From NCBI RefSeq assembly GCF_009827055.1, contig NZ_WUMK01000001.1:372001-436000 (forward strand): a stretch of DNA of 64,000 nucleotides, written 5' to 3'. This stretch comes from Shinella kummerowiae (GTDB lineage Bacteria > Pseudomonadota > Alphaproteobacteria > Rhizobiales > Rhizobiaceae). Numbering within the stretch: the stretch's first letter is position 1; each line of letters begins with the position of its first letter. Shown piece by piece: positions 30,806 to 42,303 of this stretch. The notes beneath the pieces are model-generated. The model did no database searches. It was not told where the DNA came from and saw only the letters and a program-made list of their open reading frames with translations. Both the position numbers and the translations under genes were made by a program.

Positions 30806-32217
30806 GCCACCTGCCCCGAAATGCCCGCCAGTTCCTTCGGCAGCGTCTGCGCCCAATACGTGATACTGCCAGCCCCCAAGAGAACCACAAAGTCACCCGG
30901 CTTTGCAATGCCGGCGACGATCCCGGCCAATGCTTCCGGCGACGGCAGCAAACGCGCGTCGCGATGACCGCCGGATTTGATGCGCGAAACCAGCTCTTCC
31001 GCCGTCACACCGTCGATCGGGTCCTCGCCCGCCGCATAGATCGGCGCGATCATGATCGTGTCGGCATCGTTGAAGCAGCCGGCGAATTCCTCAAACAGGC
31101 TCGCCACGCGGCTGTAGCGGTGCGGCTGGTGAACGGCGATGATCCGGCCAGAGCAGGCCTCACGCGCCGCGCGCAGCACAGCCTTGATCTCGACCGGGTG
31201 ATGGCCGTAGTCGTCATAGACGCTGACGCCGTTCCAGGTGCCGGTCAGCGTGAAGCGGCGCTTGACACCACCGAAACCCGCCAGCCCCTTGGCGATCGCC
31301 TCCGGCGACATGCCGAGGCGCTGGGCGACGGCAATGGCGGCCGTCGCGTTGGAGACGTTGTGGCGGCCCGGCATCGGCAGGCGCAGGTCCTTCAGCGAAA
31401 TCACCTGGCCGGTGCGGCGACGGCGGATTTCCACGTCGAAGACCGAGGTCGCGCCATCCATACGGATATTGGAAAAGCGCACGTCGGCCTGCGGGTTCTC
31501 GCCATAGGTGATGACCTTGCGGTCCTCAATGCGGCTGACCATGGCCTGCACTTCCGGATGGTCGAGGCACATCACGCCGAAACCATAGAACGGCACGTTC
31601 TCGACGAACTGGCGGAAGGCCGCGCGCACGGCGTCGAAATTGCCGTAGTGGTCGAGATGCTCAGGGTCGATGTTGGTGACGACGGCGATGTCGGCCGGCA
31701 GCTTCAGGAAGGTGCCGTCCGATTCGTCGGCCTCCACCACCATCCACTCGCCCGCGCCCATGCGGGCATTGGTGCCATAGGCATTGATGATGCCGCCATT
31801 GATGACGGTCGGGTCGAGCCCGCCCGCTTCGAGCAGCGTCGCGACCATCGAGGTGGTCGTCGTCTTGCCATGCGTGCCGCCGATGGCAATCGCATTGCGG
31901 AAGCGCATCAGTTCGGCCAGCATTTCGGCCCGCCGCACGACCGGCAGCAGCTTTTCGCGCGCCGCGATGAGTTCCGGGTTGCTCTTCTTGATGGCGGTCG
32001 AGACCACCACGACTTCGGCATCGCCCAGGTTTTCCGCCGCATGGCCGACGAAGACCTCGATGCCCTTTTCACGCAGCCGCTGCACATTGGCGCTGTCGGC
32101 CTGATCGGAGCCCTGAACCTTGTGGCCGAGATTGTGCAGCACTTCGGCAATACCGCTCATGCCGATGCCGCCAATGCCGATGAAATGAACGAGCCCTATG
32201 CTCTGCGGCATCTTCAT
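30802..32217 (-). CDS. murC: UDP-N-acetylmuramate-L-alanine ligase
   Basis: MurC adds L-Ala to UDP-MurNAc, using ATP. The 471 residues match the family. The N-terminal substrate domain begins [17 protein letters not shown], the P-loop GGTHGKTTT is near 113-121, and the second conserved stretch is [20 protein letters not shown], seen here as [10 protein letters not shown]. Coupled to murG upstream and murB downstream by ATGA overlaps at both ends. Confidence 0.97.
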   Translation of the reverse strand: MKMPQSIGLVHFIGIGGIGMSGIAEVLHNLGHKVQGSDQADSANVQRLREKGIEVFVGHAAENLGDAEVVVVSTAIKKSNPELIAAREKLLPVVRRAEMLAELMRFRNAIAIGGTHGKTTTTSMVATLLEAGGLDPTVINGGIINAYGTNARMGAGEWMVVEADESDGTFLKLPADIAVVTNIDPEHLDHYGNFDAVRAAFRQFVENVPFYGFGVMCLDHPEVQAMVSRIEDRKVITYGENPQADVRFSNIRMDGATSVFDVEIRRRRTGQVISLKDLRLPMPGRHNVSNATAAIAVAQRLGMSPEAIAKGLAGFGGVKRRFTLTGTWNGVSVYDDYGHHPVEIKAVLRAAREACSGRIIAVHQPHRYSRVASLFEEFAGCFNDADTIMIAPIYAAGEDPIDGVTAEELVSRIKSGGHRDARLLPSPEALAGIVAGIAKPGDFVVLLGAGSITYWAQTLPKELAGISGQVA

Positions 32218-33350
32218 GGCCGTTCTCCCTTGAATTGTGCGCCCTTAAACTGTGCAATGGGCTTTCCGCCCGCAATAGCCTCAACCATCAAGGCGAGCAA
32301 GCGCGCGGCATCCGGTTTGCCCGCCTTTCTGGCATTCGCGGCCATGGTCGCCATGCCGGCCGGGTCGTGCATCGCCTTGGAAACGATCTTGGCCAGGCGC
32401 TCCGTCGAAAGCTCCGCCTGCGGGATGACCTTTGCCCCGCCGCCGGATGCCAGTGCCGCGGCATTCGCCGCCTGGTCGTGATCCAGAGCATAGGGATAGG
32501 GCACGAGGATGGCCGGACGGCCGATCACCGAGACTTCTGAAACGGTCGAGGCGCCGGAACGGCTGATAACCAGATGGGCATGGCCGATGCGCGACGCCAT
32601 GTCGGTGAAGAAGGGCGAAACGTCGGCGGGAATGCCGAGATCGGCATAGGTCCGAACGACCTCGTCGCTATCTTCCGGCCGCGCCTGCTGGGTGATCTTC
32701 AGCCGTGAACGGTCAGCGGGTTCCATCGCGGCAATCGCCGAGGGGATAGCCTTCGAAAAGAACTGCGCGCCCTGGCTGCCACCAAAGACGACGAGGCGGA
32801 ATTCACCATCCGTCGAGGCTTCATAGGCAAGGGCCGCGGCCTCAAGCACGGCCGGACGCACCGGATTGCCCGTCGTCACGGTCTTTGCCGCATATTGCCC
32901 GCCGGTCTCCGGCAGGAAGCCGCCGGCAATCGCCTTGACGCGGTTGGCCAGCGCCTTGTTGGCGCGGCCCATTACGGCGTTCTGCTCGTGGATCATCGAT
33001 GGAATGCCCATGCCGGTCGCGGCGAGAAGCGGCGGCACGGTCGGATAGCCGCCAAAGCCGACGACGACCTTCGGCTTCAGCCGCGCCATCAGCTTGCGGG
33101 CGACACGAATGCCTTTCCACAGCGTAAAAAGCGACCGCGCGACGCTGACCGGGTTCTTCGAGCCGATCGTCGCAGAGGGAACCACATGGATCTCATCCGC
33201 CGGGAATTTACCGGCAAATCGCTCGGCGCGGCTGTCGGTGACGAGATGCACGGACCAGCCGCCGGCCTTCAGCTCGTGCGCCAGCGCCTCTGCGGGAAAG
33301 AGATGGCCGCCGGTACCACCGGCGGCGAGAAGAACGATGCCTTTGTCCAT
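32214..33350 (-). CDS. murG: UDP-GlcNAc:lipid I N-acetylglucosaminyltransferase
   Basis: MurG converts lipid I to lipid II at the inner face of the membrane. It has 378 residues. The GT-B fold G loops are [13 protein letters not shown] at the N-terminus, [11 protein letters not shown] near residue 100, and [14 protein letters not shown]. The acceptor/donor site [20 protein letters not shown] follows. ATGA overlap with murC and a nine-base gap after ftsW. The end residues [16 protein letters not shown] form a short direct repeat. Confidence 0.97.
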   Translation of the reverse strand: MDKGIVLLAAGGTGGHLFPAEALAHELKAGGWSVHLVTDSRAERFAGKFPADEIHVVPSATIGSKNPVSVARSLFTLWKGIRVARKLMARLKPKVVVGFGGYPTVPPLLAATGMGIPSMIHEQNAVMGRANKALANRVKAIAGGFLPETGGQYAAKTVTTGNPVRPAVLEAAALAYEASTDGEFRLVVFGGSQGAQFFSKAIPSAIAAMEPADRSRLKITQQARPEDSDEVVRTYADLGIPADVSPFFTDMASRIGHAHLVISRSGASTVSEVSVIGRPAILVPYPYALDHDQAANAAALASGGGAKVIPQAELSTERLAKIVSKAMHDPAGMATMAANARKAGKPDAARLLALMVEAIAGGKPIAQFKGAQFKGERP

Positions 33351-33359
33351 TCGGACTCC

Positions 33360-34514
33360 TTATTCGGCAGGCGCGACGATACCACCGCGAAAGAGGCTGC
33401 GCTCCGAGGCGCGCTTTTCCGGGCGATGGCGGGTCAGCGCCAGGATGAAGCCGGCCGTCACGCAGATCGCGATCATCGACGAACCGCCGTACGAGATCAG
33501 CGGCAGCGTCATGCCCTTGGCCGGCAGAAGTTCGAGGTTCACACCGATATTGATCATCGACTGCGTGCCGAGCTGCAGCACGAGGCCCGCGACGGCGAAG
33601 CGCGTGAAATCGTTGCGCTCCTTGAAGGCGTGATTGAGGCCGCGCATCACCACGAAGGCGAAGATCATGACGATAACCATGCAGAAGAGGATGCCGAACT
33701 CTTCCGCCGCGACAGAGAAGATGAAGTCGGTATGGCTGTCCGGGATGATGCGCTTGACGGTGCCTTCACCGGGGCCCTGGCCGAACCAGTCGCCGCGGAT
33801 GATGGCCTCGCGCGCCGTATCCATCTGGAACGTGTCGCCCTCGCCGGTCATGAACTTGTCGATACGCCCCGCCACGTGCGGCAGGAACGTATAGGCCGTC
33901 AGCAGGCCGCCGACGGCTGCACCTCCGAGCACGATGATCCAGAGCCACGGCATGCCGGCCATGAAGAACATGCCGCCCCAGACGGCCGCCGTAAGGATCG
34001 TCTGACCAAGGTCCGGCTGGGCCACCAACAGGGCCGCAACGATGCCGAACAGGATGATCGCAAAGAGGTTGCCGGGAATTTCCGGCTGGCGCGCATGCTC
34101 GGCAAACAGCCAGGCGCAGATGATCACGAAAGCCGGTTTCATGAACTCCGAGGGCTGGATGGAGAAGCTGCCGATCGAAATCCAGCGCCGCGAGCCCTTG
34201 ACCTCGACGCCGAAGAACAGCGCGAGCACCATGGCCGCAAGCGAAATCACCAGAAGAATCATCGCCGCACGGCGTACCTGCCGCGGCGACATGAAGGAGA
34301 TGCCGAACATCACCGCGATCGCCGGCAGCAGGAACACCGCATGGCGCTTCACAAAGTGAAAGCTGTCGAGGCCGAGACGCTCGGCCACCGGCGGGCTTGC
34401 CGCGAAGGACAACATGAAACCCAGCCCCATCAGCAGGATGAAGGCCGCGAGGAAGAACCGGTCTATCGTCCAGAACCAGTCCGCCAATGCACCACGTTCG
34501 GCACGACTAACCAT
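33360..34514 (-). CDS. ftsW: Septal peptidoglycan polymerase FtsW
   Basis: A SEDS-family glycosyltransferase that polymerises septal glycan with FtsI, 384 residues from ATG 34514 (AGGAAAGA upstream), about ten membrane helices. Conserved SEDS residues lie in SRRWISIGSFSIQPSEFMKP and the long loop AAEEFGILF. The gene sits between murD (70-base gap) and murG (nine-base gap). A longer frame reaches 34628 but would add a cysteine-rich piece unlike the family. Confidence 0.95.
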   Translation of the reverse strand: MVSRAERGALADWFWTIDRFFLAAFILLMGLGFMLSFAASPPVAERLGLDSFHFVKRHAVFLLPAIAVMFGISFMSPRQVRRAAMILLVISLAAMVLALFFGVEVKGSRRWISIGSFSIQPSEFMKPAFVIICAWLFAEHARQPEIPGNLFAIILFGIVAALLVAQPDLGQTILTAAVWGGMFFMAGMPWLWIIVLGGAAVGGLLTAYTFLPHVAGRIDKFMTGEGDTFQMDTAREAIIRGDWFGQGPGEGTVKRIIPDSHTDFIFSVAAEEFGILFCMVIVMIFAFVVMRGLNHAFKERNDFTRFAVAGLVLQLGTQSMINIGVNLELLPAKGMTLPLISYGGSSMIAICVTAGFILALTRHRPEKRASERSLFRGGIVAPAE

Positions 34515-34584
34515 GTCTCTTTCCTCTGTTTCCTTGCAGTTCCGAACGCAAACCGCCGCATGCGTCTGCCGGAACCGCTCTCGT

Positions 34585-35982
34585 CTAAACCTCGACCAGC
34601 ATGGACACGCCGGGCAGCGCCGCGACATGTTTCACGAAGGCATCGCCTCTGACCTCAAAGTTCTTGTACTGGTCGAAGCTTGCGCAAGCCGGGGACAGCA
34701 GAACGGCGACGGGACCGGCGCCATCCTTTCCGGCATCCGCCGCCGCATCTTCCACAGCCCGCTCCAGCGTTCCCGACAGGACATGAGGCACCGCGGTCCC
34801 CAGCGTCGCCGCAAAGTCGGGCGCCGCCTGGCCGATGAGATAGGCCTTGGCGATCTTCGGGAAGAAGTCGCCGAGCGTCGAGATGCCACCTTCCTTCGGA
34901 ACGCCGCCGGCGATCCAGTAGATGCGGTCGAAACTCGACAGCGCCGGTGCTGCGGCATCGGCATTGGTCGCCTTGGAATCGTTGACGAACAGCACCTCGC
35001 CCTTGCGGCCGACCGGCTGCATGCGATGCTTCAGGCCGGGGAACGAGGCAAGCCCGGCGCGGATGTCCGGCTCGCTGACGCCCACCGCAAGGCAGGCGCC
35101 GACAGCGGCTGCCGCGTTCTGGGCATTGTGACTGCCGCGCAAGGTCTGGATGGACGAAAGATCGGCGATTTCGCGCGCTGCCCCGGCCTGCGCCAGGATG
35201 AGGCGGGAACCATCCGCGTAAATACCGTCGGCGAGCACGTTGCGCTTCGAAATGCGCATGACCTTGGTGCCGGCCCGTTCGATGCGATCGGCGATCCGCT
35301 CGCAATAGCTGTCATCGACACCGACGATCGCTGTGCTGCTCGCCGCAACCAGCCGCTCCTTGACGTCGGCATAGTGCTCCATCGAGCCATGACGATCGAG
35401 ATGGTCGGGTGTGAGGTTCAAGAGGATGCCGGCCGACGGGTTCAGCGTCGGCGCGAGATCGATCTGGTACGACGAGCACTCGACCACATAGAAGCGGCCG
35501 GCCTTCGGCGGATCGAGCGTCAAAACAGCCGTGCCGATATTGCCGCCGAGCTGCGTGTCGCGCCCGCTCGCCTTCAGGATATGGGCGATCAGCGCCGTGG
35601 TGGTCGACTTGCCGTTCGTGCCGGTAATGGCGATGAAGGGGCAATCGGGTGCATGCGCCCGACGTTCGCGCGCAAAAAGCTCGACATCGCCGATCACCTC
35701 GACGCCCGCGGCGCGCGCAAGATCGGCGCTCCAATGCGGCTTCGGATGGGTGAGCGGCACACCGGGCGACAACACCAGCGCATCGATGCCCGTCCAGTCG
35801 AGCGTGCGCAGGTCGCCGGTTTTCACACCTGCGGCAGCGGCGTTCTCGACGCTCGCAGCGCTGTCGTCCCAGGCAGTGACATCCGCACCGCCGGCGGCAA
35901 GCGCCATCGCCGTCGCAAGGCCTGAGCCGCCGAGCCCGAAGAGCGCGACGGTCTTTCCCTTGAAGGTGCTGACGGGGATCAT
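34585..35982 (-). CDS. murD: UDP-N-acetylmuramoylalanine-D-glutamate ligase
   Basis: MurD adds D-Glu to UDP-MurNAc-L-Ala. Its 465 residues contain the Rossmann-like start [20 protein letters not shown], the P-loop [16 protein letters not shown] (near 116-131) and [20 protein letters not shown], with the essential ligase histidine and the carbamylated-lysine region. It starts seven bases after mraY. Confidence 0.97.
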   Translation of the reverse strand: MIPVSTFKGKTVALFGLGGSGLATAMALAAGGADVTAWDDSAASVENAAAAGVKTGDLRTLDWTGIDALVLSPGVPLTHPKPHWSADLARAAGVEVIGDVELFARERRAHAPDCPFIAITGTNGKSTTTALIAHILKASGRDTQLGGNIGTAVLTLDPPKAGRFYVVECSSYQIDLAPTLNPSAGILLNLTPDHLDRHGSMEHYADVKERLVAASSTAIVGVDDSYCERIADRIERAGTKVMRISKRNVLADGIYADGSRLILAQAGAAREIADLSSIQTLRGSHNAQNAAAAVGACLAVGVSEPDIRAGLASFPGLKHRMQPVGRKGEVLFVNDSKATNADAAAPALSSFDRIYWIAGGVPKEGGISTLGDFFPKIAKAYLIGQAAPDFAATLGTAVPHVLSGTLERAVEDAAADAGKDGAGPVAVLLSPACASFDQYKNFEVRGDAFVKHVAALPGVSMLVEV

Positions 35983-35989
35983 GGTCGGC

Positions 35990-37090
35990 TCACCGCAGCT
36001 TCAGCGTGGAGAGGCCGACCAGCGCCAGCACGACGGCGATGATCCAGAAGCGCACGACGACCTGGCTTTCCGTCCAGCCCTTCTTTTCGAAATGGTGGTG
36101 GATCGGCGCCATCAGGAAGACGCGCTTGCCGGTGAGCTTGAACGAGCCGACCTGGATGATGACCGACAGCGTCTCGATCACGAAGAGACCGCCGATGATC
36201 GCCATGACGATTTCGTGCTTGGTCGCGACCGCAACCGTGCCGATCAGGCCACCGAGCGCCAGCGAGCCGGTATCGCCCATGAAGATGGCGGCCGGCGGCG
36301 CATTGAACCACAGGAAGCCGAGGCCGGCGCCGATGACTGCGCCAAGCACGACGGCAAGCTCGCCGGTGCCGGGCACGAAATGGATCTGCAGGTAGTTCGA
36401 GAAGACCGCGTTACCGGCGAGGTAGGCAATCACGCCGAACGAGGCGGCGGAAATCATCACCGGGACGGTGGCGAGGCCGTCGAGGCCATCCGTCAGGTTC
36501 ACCGCGTTTCCGGCTGCGACGATGACGAAGCCGCCGAAAAACACGAAGAAGAAGCCGAGATTGAACAACAGGTCCTTGGCGAACGGAAAGGCGATCGAGG
36601 AACCGAAGGTCGAGCCGTGGGGTCCGGCCGAAAGCGAGGCGCGCATCATGAAGTAGGTCGCAGCACCCGCGATGAGAAATTCGAGGCCGAGGCGGGCCTT
36701 GCCGGAAAAGCCCTTGTCCGTCTGTTTCGTCACCTTGAGGTAGTCGTCGTAGAAGCCGATCGCACCAAAGCCGAGCGTCACGAGCAGCGTCGCGACGACA
36801 TAGACGTTGGAGAGGTCAGCCCAGAGCAGCGCGCTGCCGACGATACCAGCGAGAATCATCAGGCCGCCCATGGTCGGCGTGCCGGCCTTCTTGAAATGGG
36901 TCTGCGGACCGTCCGCGCGGATCGGCTGGCCCTTGCCCTGGCGGATGCGCAGCGAGGCGATGATCATCGGCCCGAACAGGAAGACGATCGTTGCCGAGGT
37001 GAACAGCGCAGCGCCCGTCCGGAAGGTAATATAACGAAACAGGTTGAACACCTGAACGGTGTCAGCCAGCTCGACGAGCCAAAGCAGCAT
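35990..37090 (-). CDS. mraY: Phospho-MurNAc-pentapeptide transferase
   Basis: MraY makes lipid I by moving phospho-MurNAc-pentapeptide to undecaprenyl phosphate. Ten-helix membrane enzyme of 366 residues. Family motifs are [15 protein letters not shown], the magnesium motif [39 protein letters not shown] and [11 protein letters not shown]. Start chosen at ATG 37090; a GTG two codons upstream is also in frame. The gap back to murF is 117 bases. Confidence 0.97.
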   Translation of the reverse strand: MLLWLVELADTVQVFNLFRYITFRTGAALFTSATIVFLFGPMIIASLRIRQGKGQPIRADGPQTHFKKAGTPTMGGLMILAGIVGSALLWADLSNVYVVATLLVTLGFGAIGFYDDYLKVTKQTDKGFSGKARLGLEFLIAGAATYFMMRASLSAGPHGSTFGSSIAFPFAKDLLFNLGFFFVFFGGFVIVAAGNAVNLTDGLDGLATVPVMISAASFGVIAYLAGNAVFSNYLQIHFVPGTGELAVVLGAVIGAGLGFLWFNAPPAAIFMGDTGSLALGGLIGTVAVATKHEIVMAIIGGLFVIETLSVIIQVGSFKLTGKRVFLMAPIHHHFEKKGWTESQVVVRFWIIAVVLALVGLSTLKLR

Positions 37091-37207
37091 TGTCACCCTT
37101 TCCCCAAAAGGTTCCCCAAGTCATCCGCGGCGTGACGGGCCGACGGACAGAGAAGCAAATTCCATAAAAGAGAAGGTCCGGCGGACATCTGCCCGGCCGA
37201 ACCCCTC

Positions 37208-38641
37208 TCAACTCTCGCGTTCCCTCTCCGAGAACGCCGGATATTTGTCAAGCAGGGCGGCCACGATGCGGCTGAATCCCGTGCCTTTCGACGATTTCAC
37301 GACGACAACGTCACCCGCGCGCACCGCGCCAAGCGCAAAGGCGGCCAGCTCGTCCGCCGTCTCGCGATACTCCCGCTCAACGCCTTCCGGCAACGCATCC
37401 CTGAGCGCCGCCATATCGGGACCACCGAGCCAGACATCACCAATGCCCGCTTCGACAAGCGGCTCGGCAAGGCCGGCATGAACGGCCTGCGAATGCTCAC
37501 CCATTTCCAGCATGTCGCCGAGCACCGCGATGCGCCGGCCGCCGTCCTGTGGTTCGGCATCGCGCAGAAGCGCGATCGCAGCCCGCATCGAGGCGGGGTT
37601 GGCATTGTAGCTTTCATCGATCAGTGTGAACCAGCCGCCATCCTTGGCCAGCCGGTAGCGCCGCCCCCGGCCCTTTTCCGCCTGCATGGTGGCAAGCCCG
37701 GCCATCGCCTTCTCGATGTCGCCACCGGCAAGGTGCACGGCACCCAGAACGGCAACGGCATTTTCGGCAATGTGCCGGCCGGGCGCGCCCATCGGCACTT
37801 CTAGCGTCTGCCCGCCGACTGCGGCTCTGAGCAGGCTGCCCTCGCCGTTCGCAATGAAATCGAGCAGTCGGAATTCGGCACTCGGATCAGCACCGAAACT
37901 GTGGATATGCGAGACGCCAGCCGCCTGTGCGGCCGCTTCAAGGAAAGCGAACTGTTCGTTGTCGCGGTTGAGAAGCGCATGGCCACCCGGCACGACACCT
38001 TCGAAAATCTCCGCCTTGGCAGCCGCGATTTCTTCCAGGTCGCGGAAGTTGCCGAGATGGGCCGGCGCGATCGTCGTGACGATCGCCACATGCGGACGCA
38101 CCATGGCGACCAGCGGGCGGATCTCGTTGGCATGGTTCATGCCGATTTCGAAGATGCCGTAGTCGGTGGTTTCCGGCATGCGCGCGAGTGTCAGCGGCAC
38201 GCCCCAATGGTTGTTGAAGGAGGCGACCGAGGCATGCACGCTGCCGGAGGGCGCAAGCGCCTGGCGCAGCATCTCCTTCGTCGTCGTCTTGCCGACGGAG
38301 CCGGTAACCGCGATGATTCGTGCCGCCGTGCGGTCACGCGCCGCGCAGCCGAGATCGACCAGCGCCTGAAGCACATCCGGCACCACGATCATCGGCGTGA
38401 CGAGACGACCGAGCGCCGGCAGCTTGCCCTCGGCGACCACGAGCAGCCCCGCGCCATTGGCCACGGCAAAGCTCGCGAAATCATGGCCGTCGACGCGATC
38501 CCCCTTGATGGCGAAGAAGGCTTCGCCGGGCGCGATCGCCCGGCTGTCGATGGAAATGCCGGTGATGCCTTGCGGCAGGTTGCCGATGGGGCGGCCGTGC
38601 AGGGCCGCAACGAGATCAGCGCTGGTCCAGAGCCATTTCAC
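37208..38641 (-). CDS. murF: UDP-MurNAc-tripeptide D-Ala-D-Ala ligase
   Basis: MurF adds the D-Ala-D-Ala dipeptide from Ddl, completing the pentapeptide. It has 477 residues with the P-loop [14 protein letters not shown] (near 113-126), [20 protein letters not shown] and the [15 protein letters not shown] motif. Translation starts at GTG 38641, overlapping the murE stop as GTGA, a tight coupling of successive ligases. Confidence 0.97.
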   Translation of the reverse strand: MKWLWTSADLVAALHGRPIGNLPQGITGISIDSRAIAPGEAFFAIKGDRVDGHDFASFAVANGAGLLVVAEGKLPALGRLVTPMIVVPDVLQALVDLGCAARDRTAARIIAVTGSVGKTTTKEMLRQALAPSGSVHASVASFNNHWGVPLTLARMPETTDYGIFEIGMNHANEIRPLVAMVRPHVAIVTTIAPAHLGNFRDLEEIAAAKAEIFEGVVPGGHALLNRDNEQFAFLEAAAQAAGVSHIHSFGADPSAEFRLLDFIANGEGSLLRAAVGGQTLEVPMGAPGRHIAENAVAVLGAVHLAGGDIEKAMAGLATMQAEKGRGRRYRLAKDGGWFTLIDESYNANPASMRAAIALLRDAEPQDGGRRIAVLGDMLEMGEHSQAVHAGLAEPLVEAGIGDVWLGGPDMAALRDALPEGVEREYRETADELAAFALGAVRAGDVVVVKSSKGTGFSRIVAALLDKYPAFSERERES

Positions 38642-40089
38642 CGGTCGAGTTCCTCCAGTGCCTTGCGCAGTTCGGCATGGTCGGAGAACGGCAACGTTAC
38701 CGAGCCGACGGTCTGCCCCTCCTCATGCCCCTTGCCGGCGACGATCAGCGTATCACCGGACTGCAACATGCCGACGGCGCTGCGGATCGCCTCTGCGCGG
38801 TCGCCGATTTCGGTCGCGCCTTGTGCCGCAGCCATGATCTCCGAACGAATGACCTCAGGCACCTCGGAGCGCGGATTGTCGTCGGTGACGATGACCACAT
38901 CGGCCAGCCGCGTGGCGATCTCGCCCATGATCGGCCGCTTGCCCTTGTCGCGATCGCCGCCGCAACCGAAGACCACGATGACACGGCCGGTCGTGAAGGG
39001 GCGCACCGAGGTCAGTACGTTTTCCAGCGCATCCGGCTTGTGGGCGTAGTCGACATAGGCGAGCGCGCCGTTCTTCGCGTGGCCGACCAGTTCAAGGCGG
39101 CCGGCGGCACCGATGAGCTTTTCAAGCGCGGCCATCGCGACAGCCGCGGGAACCCCGGTCGACATGGCAAGACCTGCCGCGACCAGCGCATTCGCCACCT
39201 GAAAATCGCCGGCGAGCGGAATGTGCACTTCAAAAATGTCGTCGCCGACATGGACCTCGGCCGTCTGCTTGTGGCGGAAATGCTCAACGCGCTTCAGTGC
39301 GAGATAATCGCCCTTGCGGCCGACCGTGCGCACGTCGAGCCCGGCCTTGCGCGCCGCATCGATGGCCACACCCGACCACTCGTCGTCGGCATAGATGACG
39401 GCCGGCGCGCCCTTCGGCAGCAGCGAATCGAACAGCCGCATCTTCGAGGCCATGTAGTGCTCGACCGTCGGATGGTAATCCATGTGGTCGCGGCCAAGAT
39501 TGGTGAAGGCGGCCGCCGCAAGCTTCACGCCGTCGAGGCGCGATTGGTCGAGACCGTGGCTGGAGGCTTCCATGGCGGCGTGAGTAACGCCCGCATCGGC
39601 GAGTTCAGCCAGCAATTCATGCAGCGACACCGGATCGGGCGTCGTCAGCGAACCATAGTCGTTGCGGCCGGGCGCGACCACACCGGTGGTGCCGATCATC
39701 GCAGCCGCATGACCGGCATGCGCCCAGATCTGGCGGGTGAAGGAGGCGACGGAGGTCTTCCCGGCCGTGCCGGTGACGGCGACCATGGTTTCCGGCTGGC
39801 GGCCGTAGAAACGGGCAGCGGCCAGCGCCAGGAAGCGGCGCGGTTGCGCTACGGCAATGACCGGAACCGAGGCATCGACCGCAGCACCCTCGGCAACGAC
39901 GACGGCGGCGGCACCACGGGAGACGGCATCGGCGACAAAGGCGCTACCATCGGCCTTGGTACCGGACAGAGCAACGAAAAGATCCCCCGGCCTCACCTTC
40001 CGGCTGTCACTCGCAATGCCGCTGACGTCTATCGTGGCTGCGGCGTTCGAGGGGTCGATGTCGGGTCCGGTGAGGTCGCTGATCTTCAT
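38638..40089 (-). CDS. murE: UDP-MurNAc-L-Ala-D-Glu:meso-diaminopimelate ligase
   Basis: MurE adds the third residue. The 483 residues from ATG 40089 carry the P-loop VTGTAGKTS (106-113; the usual Asn is Ala here) and, importantly, DDNPRSEVP, the DNPR motif that marks meso-diaminopimelate specificity. Other conserved blocks are [17 protein letters not shown] and [13 protein letters not shown] longer frame to 40191 overlaps ftsI. GTGA overlap with murF downstream. Confidence 0.97.
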   Translation of the reverse strand: MKISDLTGPDIDPSNAAATIDVSGIASDSRKVRPGDLFVALSGTKADGSAFVADAVSRGAAAVVVAEGAAVDASVPVIAVAQPRRFLALAAARFYGRQPETMVAVTGTAGKTSVASFTRQIWAHAGHAAAMIGTTGVVAPGRNDYGSLTTPDPVSLHELLAELADAGVTHAAMEASSHGLDQSRLDGVKLAAAAFTNLGRDHMDYHPTVEHYMASKMRLFDSLLPKGAPAVIYADDEWSGVAIDAARKAGLDVRTVGRKGDYLALKRVEHFRHKQTAEVHVGDDIFEVHIPLAGDFQVANALVAAGLAMSTGVPAAVAMAALEKLIGAAGRLELVGHAKNGALAYVDYAHKPDALENVLTSVRPFTTGRVIVVFGCGGDRDKGKRPIMGEIATRLADVVIVTDDNPRSEVPEVIRSEIMAAAQGATEIGDRAEAIRSAVGMLQSGDTLIVAGKGHEEGQTVGSVTLPFSDHAELRKALEELDR

Positions 40090-40153
40090 TGTCGCTCTGC
40101 TGCTTTCTGTTGGCAGCCGGTTCGTTTCCGAATCGGCGTCCCGTCTTCTCCAT

Positions 40154-41899
40154 TCAATAAGACACAAGCAAGGCGGACCCGTCCTCACCAAATTTCGGCT
40201 TTACACCAAGAAGGGATGCCGAACGGCGGATGATCTCGCCGACCATCGGCGCAGCGTTGAGGCCGGCGGTGCGGCCACCGCCCTCACCCGTCTGCGGCGC
40301 ATCGATGAAGGTGAGGACCACGTATTTCGGATCGTCGATCGGGAAGGCGGACAGGAAGGCGTTGAAGTTCTGCGTGTTGGAATAGCGCCCGCCGACGACC
40401 TTGTTGGCCGTGCCCGTCTTGCCGCCGACATTGAAGCCAGGGACCAGCGCACGCCGCCCCGAACCGTCATTTGCGTTGAGCTTGAAGAGGTAGCGCATCT
40501 TATCGACCGTGTCGGGATTGACGACGACCTTGGCGATCTCGTTTGCTTCTTCCGCGGTGCGCGGCAGGAAGGTCGGGTTGATCAGCCGGCCGCCGTTCAT
40601 CAGGGCGGCCGCGGCCACTGCCGTCTGCAGCGGCGTCGTCGAGACGCCGTGGCCGAAAGAGATGGTGATGGAGTTGATCTTCTTCCATTCGCGCGGCTGC
40701 GACGGCGTCTTCACTTCTGGAAGCTCGGTCTCCATGCGGGTCAGCAGGCCCAAACGGGTCAGGAATTCCTTGTGGCCGGCGATGCCGACGACATCGGCCA
40801 TCTTGGCCGTGCCGATGTTCGACGAATACTGGAAGATTTCGGGCACGGTCAGCACACGGTGCTTGCCATGGAAGTCCTTGATGGTGAAGCCGCCAATGCG
40901 GATCGGCGCGCGCGCGTCAAAACTGTCGGTGATCTTCACCTTGCCCGAATCGAGCGCCATGGCGGTGGTGAAGCTCTTGAAGGTCGAGCCCATCTCGAAC
41001 GTGCCGTTCGACATGCGGTTCATCCAGCCGTCCTTGGCGCCGGCGGCCGGATTGTTCGGATCGTAGTCCGGCACGGAGGCCATGGCGAGGATCTCGCCGG
41101 TGTTGACGTCCATCACGACGGCACCGGCGGCAAGCGCCTTGTACTTTTCCATGCCTGTCGCCACGACGTCTCGTACGATCGCCTGTACGCGAAGATCGAT
41201 GGAAAGCCGCACCGGCTCCAGCTTGGCATCGCTCGTCATGCCGATCGCGGCAAGGTCGGCGAGCCCCTGGCTGTCGATATAGCGCTCCATGCCGGCAATG
41301 CCGCGGTTGTCGATATTGACGTGACCGACGACGTGCGAGGCGGTGACGCCGCCCGGATAGAAACGGCGCTTCTCCGGGCGGAAGCCGACGCCGGGAATGC
41401 CGAGCGCCAGGATGCGGCTCTGCTGCTTGGGGGTGAGCTGGCGCTTCAGCCACTGGAAGCGGGATTTCGAAGTGAGCTTGCGGTAGATGCCACGGCGGTC
41501 GAGGTCCGGCATCACTGTGGCGAGCATTTCAACGGCTTCGTCCGCGTCGACGATCTTGTGCGGCTCGGCATAGAGCGAAACGGTGCGGATGTCGGTGGCG
41601 AGGATTTCGCCGTTGCGATCGACGATATCGGGGCGCGAGGCCATCAGGTGGTCGGCCGGGCCGATCGAGGAGACCGTTTCCGGCGAGGCCATGCCATACT
41701 GCACGAGGCGACCACCGATAACCGCATAGACCATGCCGAAGCAGCAGATGATGACGGCGACGCGGCTGCGGGCCTGCGAGCCGGAGCGCTTGCGCGTGCC
41801 TTCGAAGACCTGCCGGTTGGCGCCGGTCCGGTTGTTGTTGCCGCCGGCGCTGAAATGCGCCTTGCTCTTGAGGTCCATGATGCGGGAGAGAAACGACAT
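40154..41899 (-). CDS. ftsI: Septal transpeptidase FtsI (penicillin-binding protein 3)
   Basis: A class B penicillin-binding protein that crosslinks septal wall. It has 581 residues: short cytoplasmic part, one membrane helix (about 46-64), a pedestal domain, then the transpeptidase with SxxK STFK (305-308), SxN SSN (359-361) and KTGTA (near residue 500). The start codon shares one base with the ftsL stop (TGATG). The murE start codon lies 64 bases before the ftsI stop, so the reading order is ftsL-ftsI-murE. Confidence 0.97.
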   Translation of the reverse strand: MSFLSRIMDLKSKAHFSAGGNNNRTGANRQVFEGTRKRSGSQARSRVAVIICCFGMVYAVIGGRLVQYGMASPETVSSIGPADHLMASRPDIVDRNGEILATDIRTVSLYAEPHKIVDADEAVEMLATVMPDLDRRGIYRKLTSKSRFQWLKRQLTPKQQSRILALGIPGVGFRPEKRRFYPGGVTASHVVGHVNIDNRGIAGMERYIDSQGLADLAAIGMTSDAKLEPVRLSIDLRVQAIVRDVVATGMEKYKALAAGAVVMDVNTGEILAMASVPDYDPNNPAAGAKDGWMNRMSNGTFEMGSTFKSFTTAMALDSGKVKITDSFDARAPIRIGGFTIKDFHGKHRVLTVPEIFQYSSNIGTAKMADVVGIAGHKEFLTRLGLLTRMETELPEVKTPSQPREWKKINSITISFGHGVSTTPLQTAVAAAALMNGGRLINPTFLPRTAEEANEIAKVVVNPDTVDKMRYLFKLNANDGSGRRALVPGFNVGGKTGTANKVVGGRYSNTQNFNAFLSAFPIDDPKYVVLTFIDAPQTGEGGGRTAGLNAAPMVGEIIRRSASLLGVKPKFGEDGSALLVSY

Positions 41900-42300
41900 C
41901 AGTTTGCCACCGATCCAGTCTGGATTGCGTCCGTGCCCGAGGCCTTCTTCTTGTTCTTGGCGACCTTCTCGTCCTTCTTGCCGTCCTTTTCAGGCTCCAG
42001 CGCCGGCAGTTCGGCCATCGGCATCGGCAACTCGTTCGGCTGCGCAAGCTGGGTCGATTCGGTCGGCACGAGCTTCAGGTCGGTTTCGAAGGTCTTGACG
42101 AGACGGTTAAGGCGGTTCGGCTGGGTGAGAAGCGCCCAGTCGGCCTTGAGCAGGTCGATCGTGTCTTCCTCAAGCTTGATCTCGGCGTCGAGCTTGCGCA
42201 CCTCTTCCAGCTTGTTCTCAGCCTGATGCTTGATCGAATAGGTGACGGTGGCTGCTGCGGTCATGACAGCGATCATCACGACATCAAGGGTACGGAACAT
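41899..42300 (-). CDS. ftsL: Cell division protein FtsL
   Basis: A 133-residue bitopic protein starting MFRTLDVVMIAVMTAAATVT, with a single membrane helix followed by a leucine-zipper-like coiled coil (about 25-60) and a charged, lysine-rich C-terminal tail (KKDEKVAKNKKKA). It is named from size, topology and position between rsmH and ftsI; FtsL sequences vary widely. FtsL bridges FtsB/FtsQ to FtsW-FtsI. The ATG at 42300 follows rsmH stop at once; a GTG one codon earlier is possible. Confidence 0.9.
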   Translation of the reverse strand: MFRTLDVVMIAVMTAAATVTYSIKHQAENKLEEVRKLDAEIKLEEDTIDLLKADWALLTQPNRLNRLVKTFETDLKLVPTESTQLAQPNELPMPMAELPALEPEKDGKKDEKVAKNKKKASGTDAIQTGSVAN

Positions 42301-42303
42301 CAC

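Noticed and set aside
32895-37135. Long plus-strand frames across murG, ftsW, murD and mraY
   Set aside because: Antisense to complete and motif-rich genes; H/R/D-rich translations with no domain.
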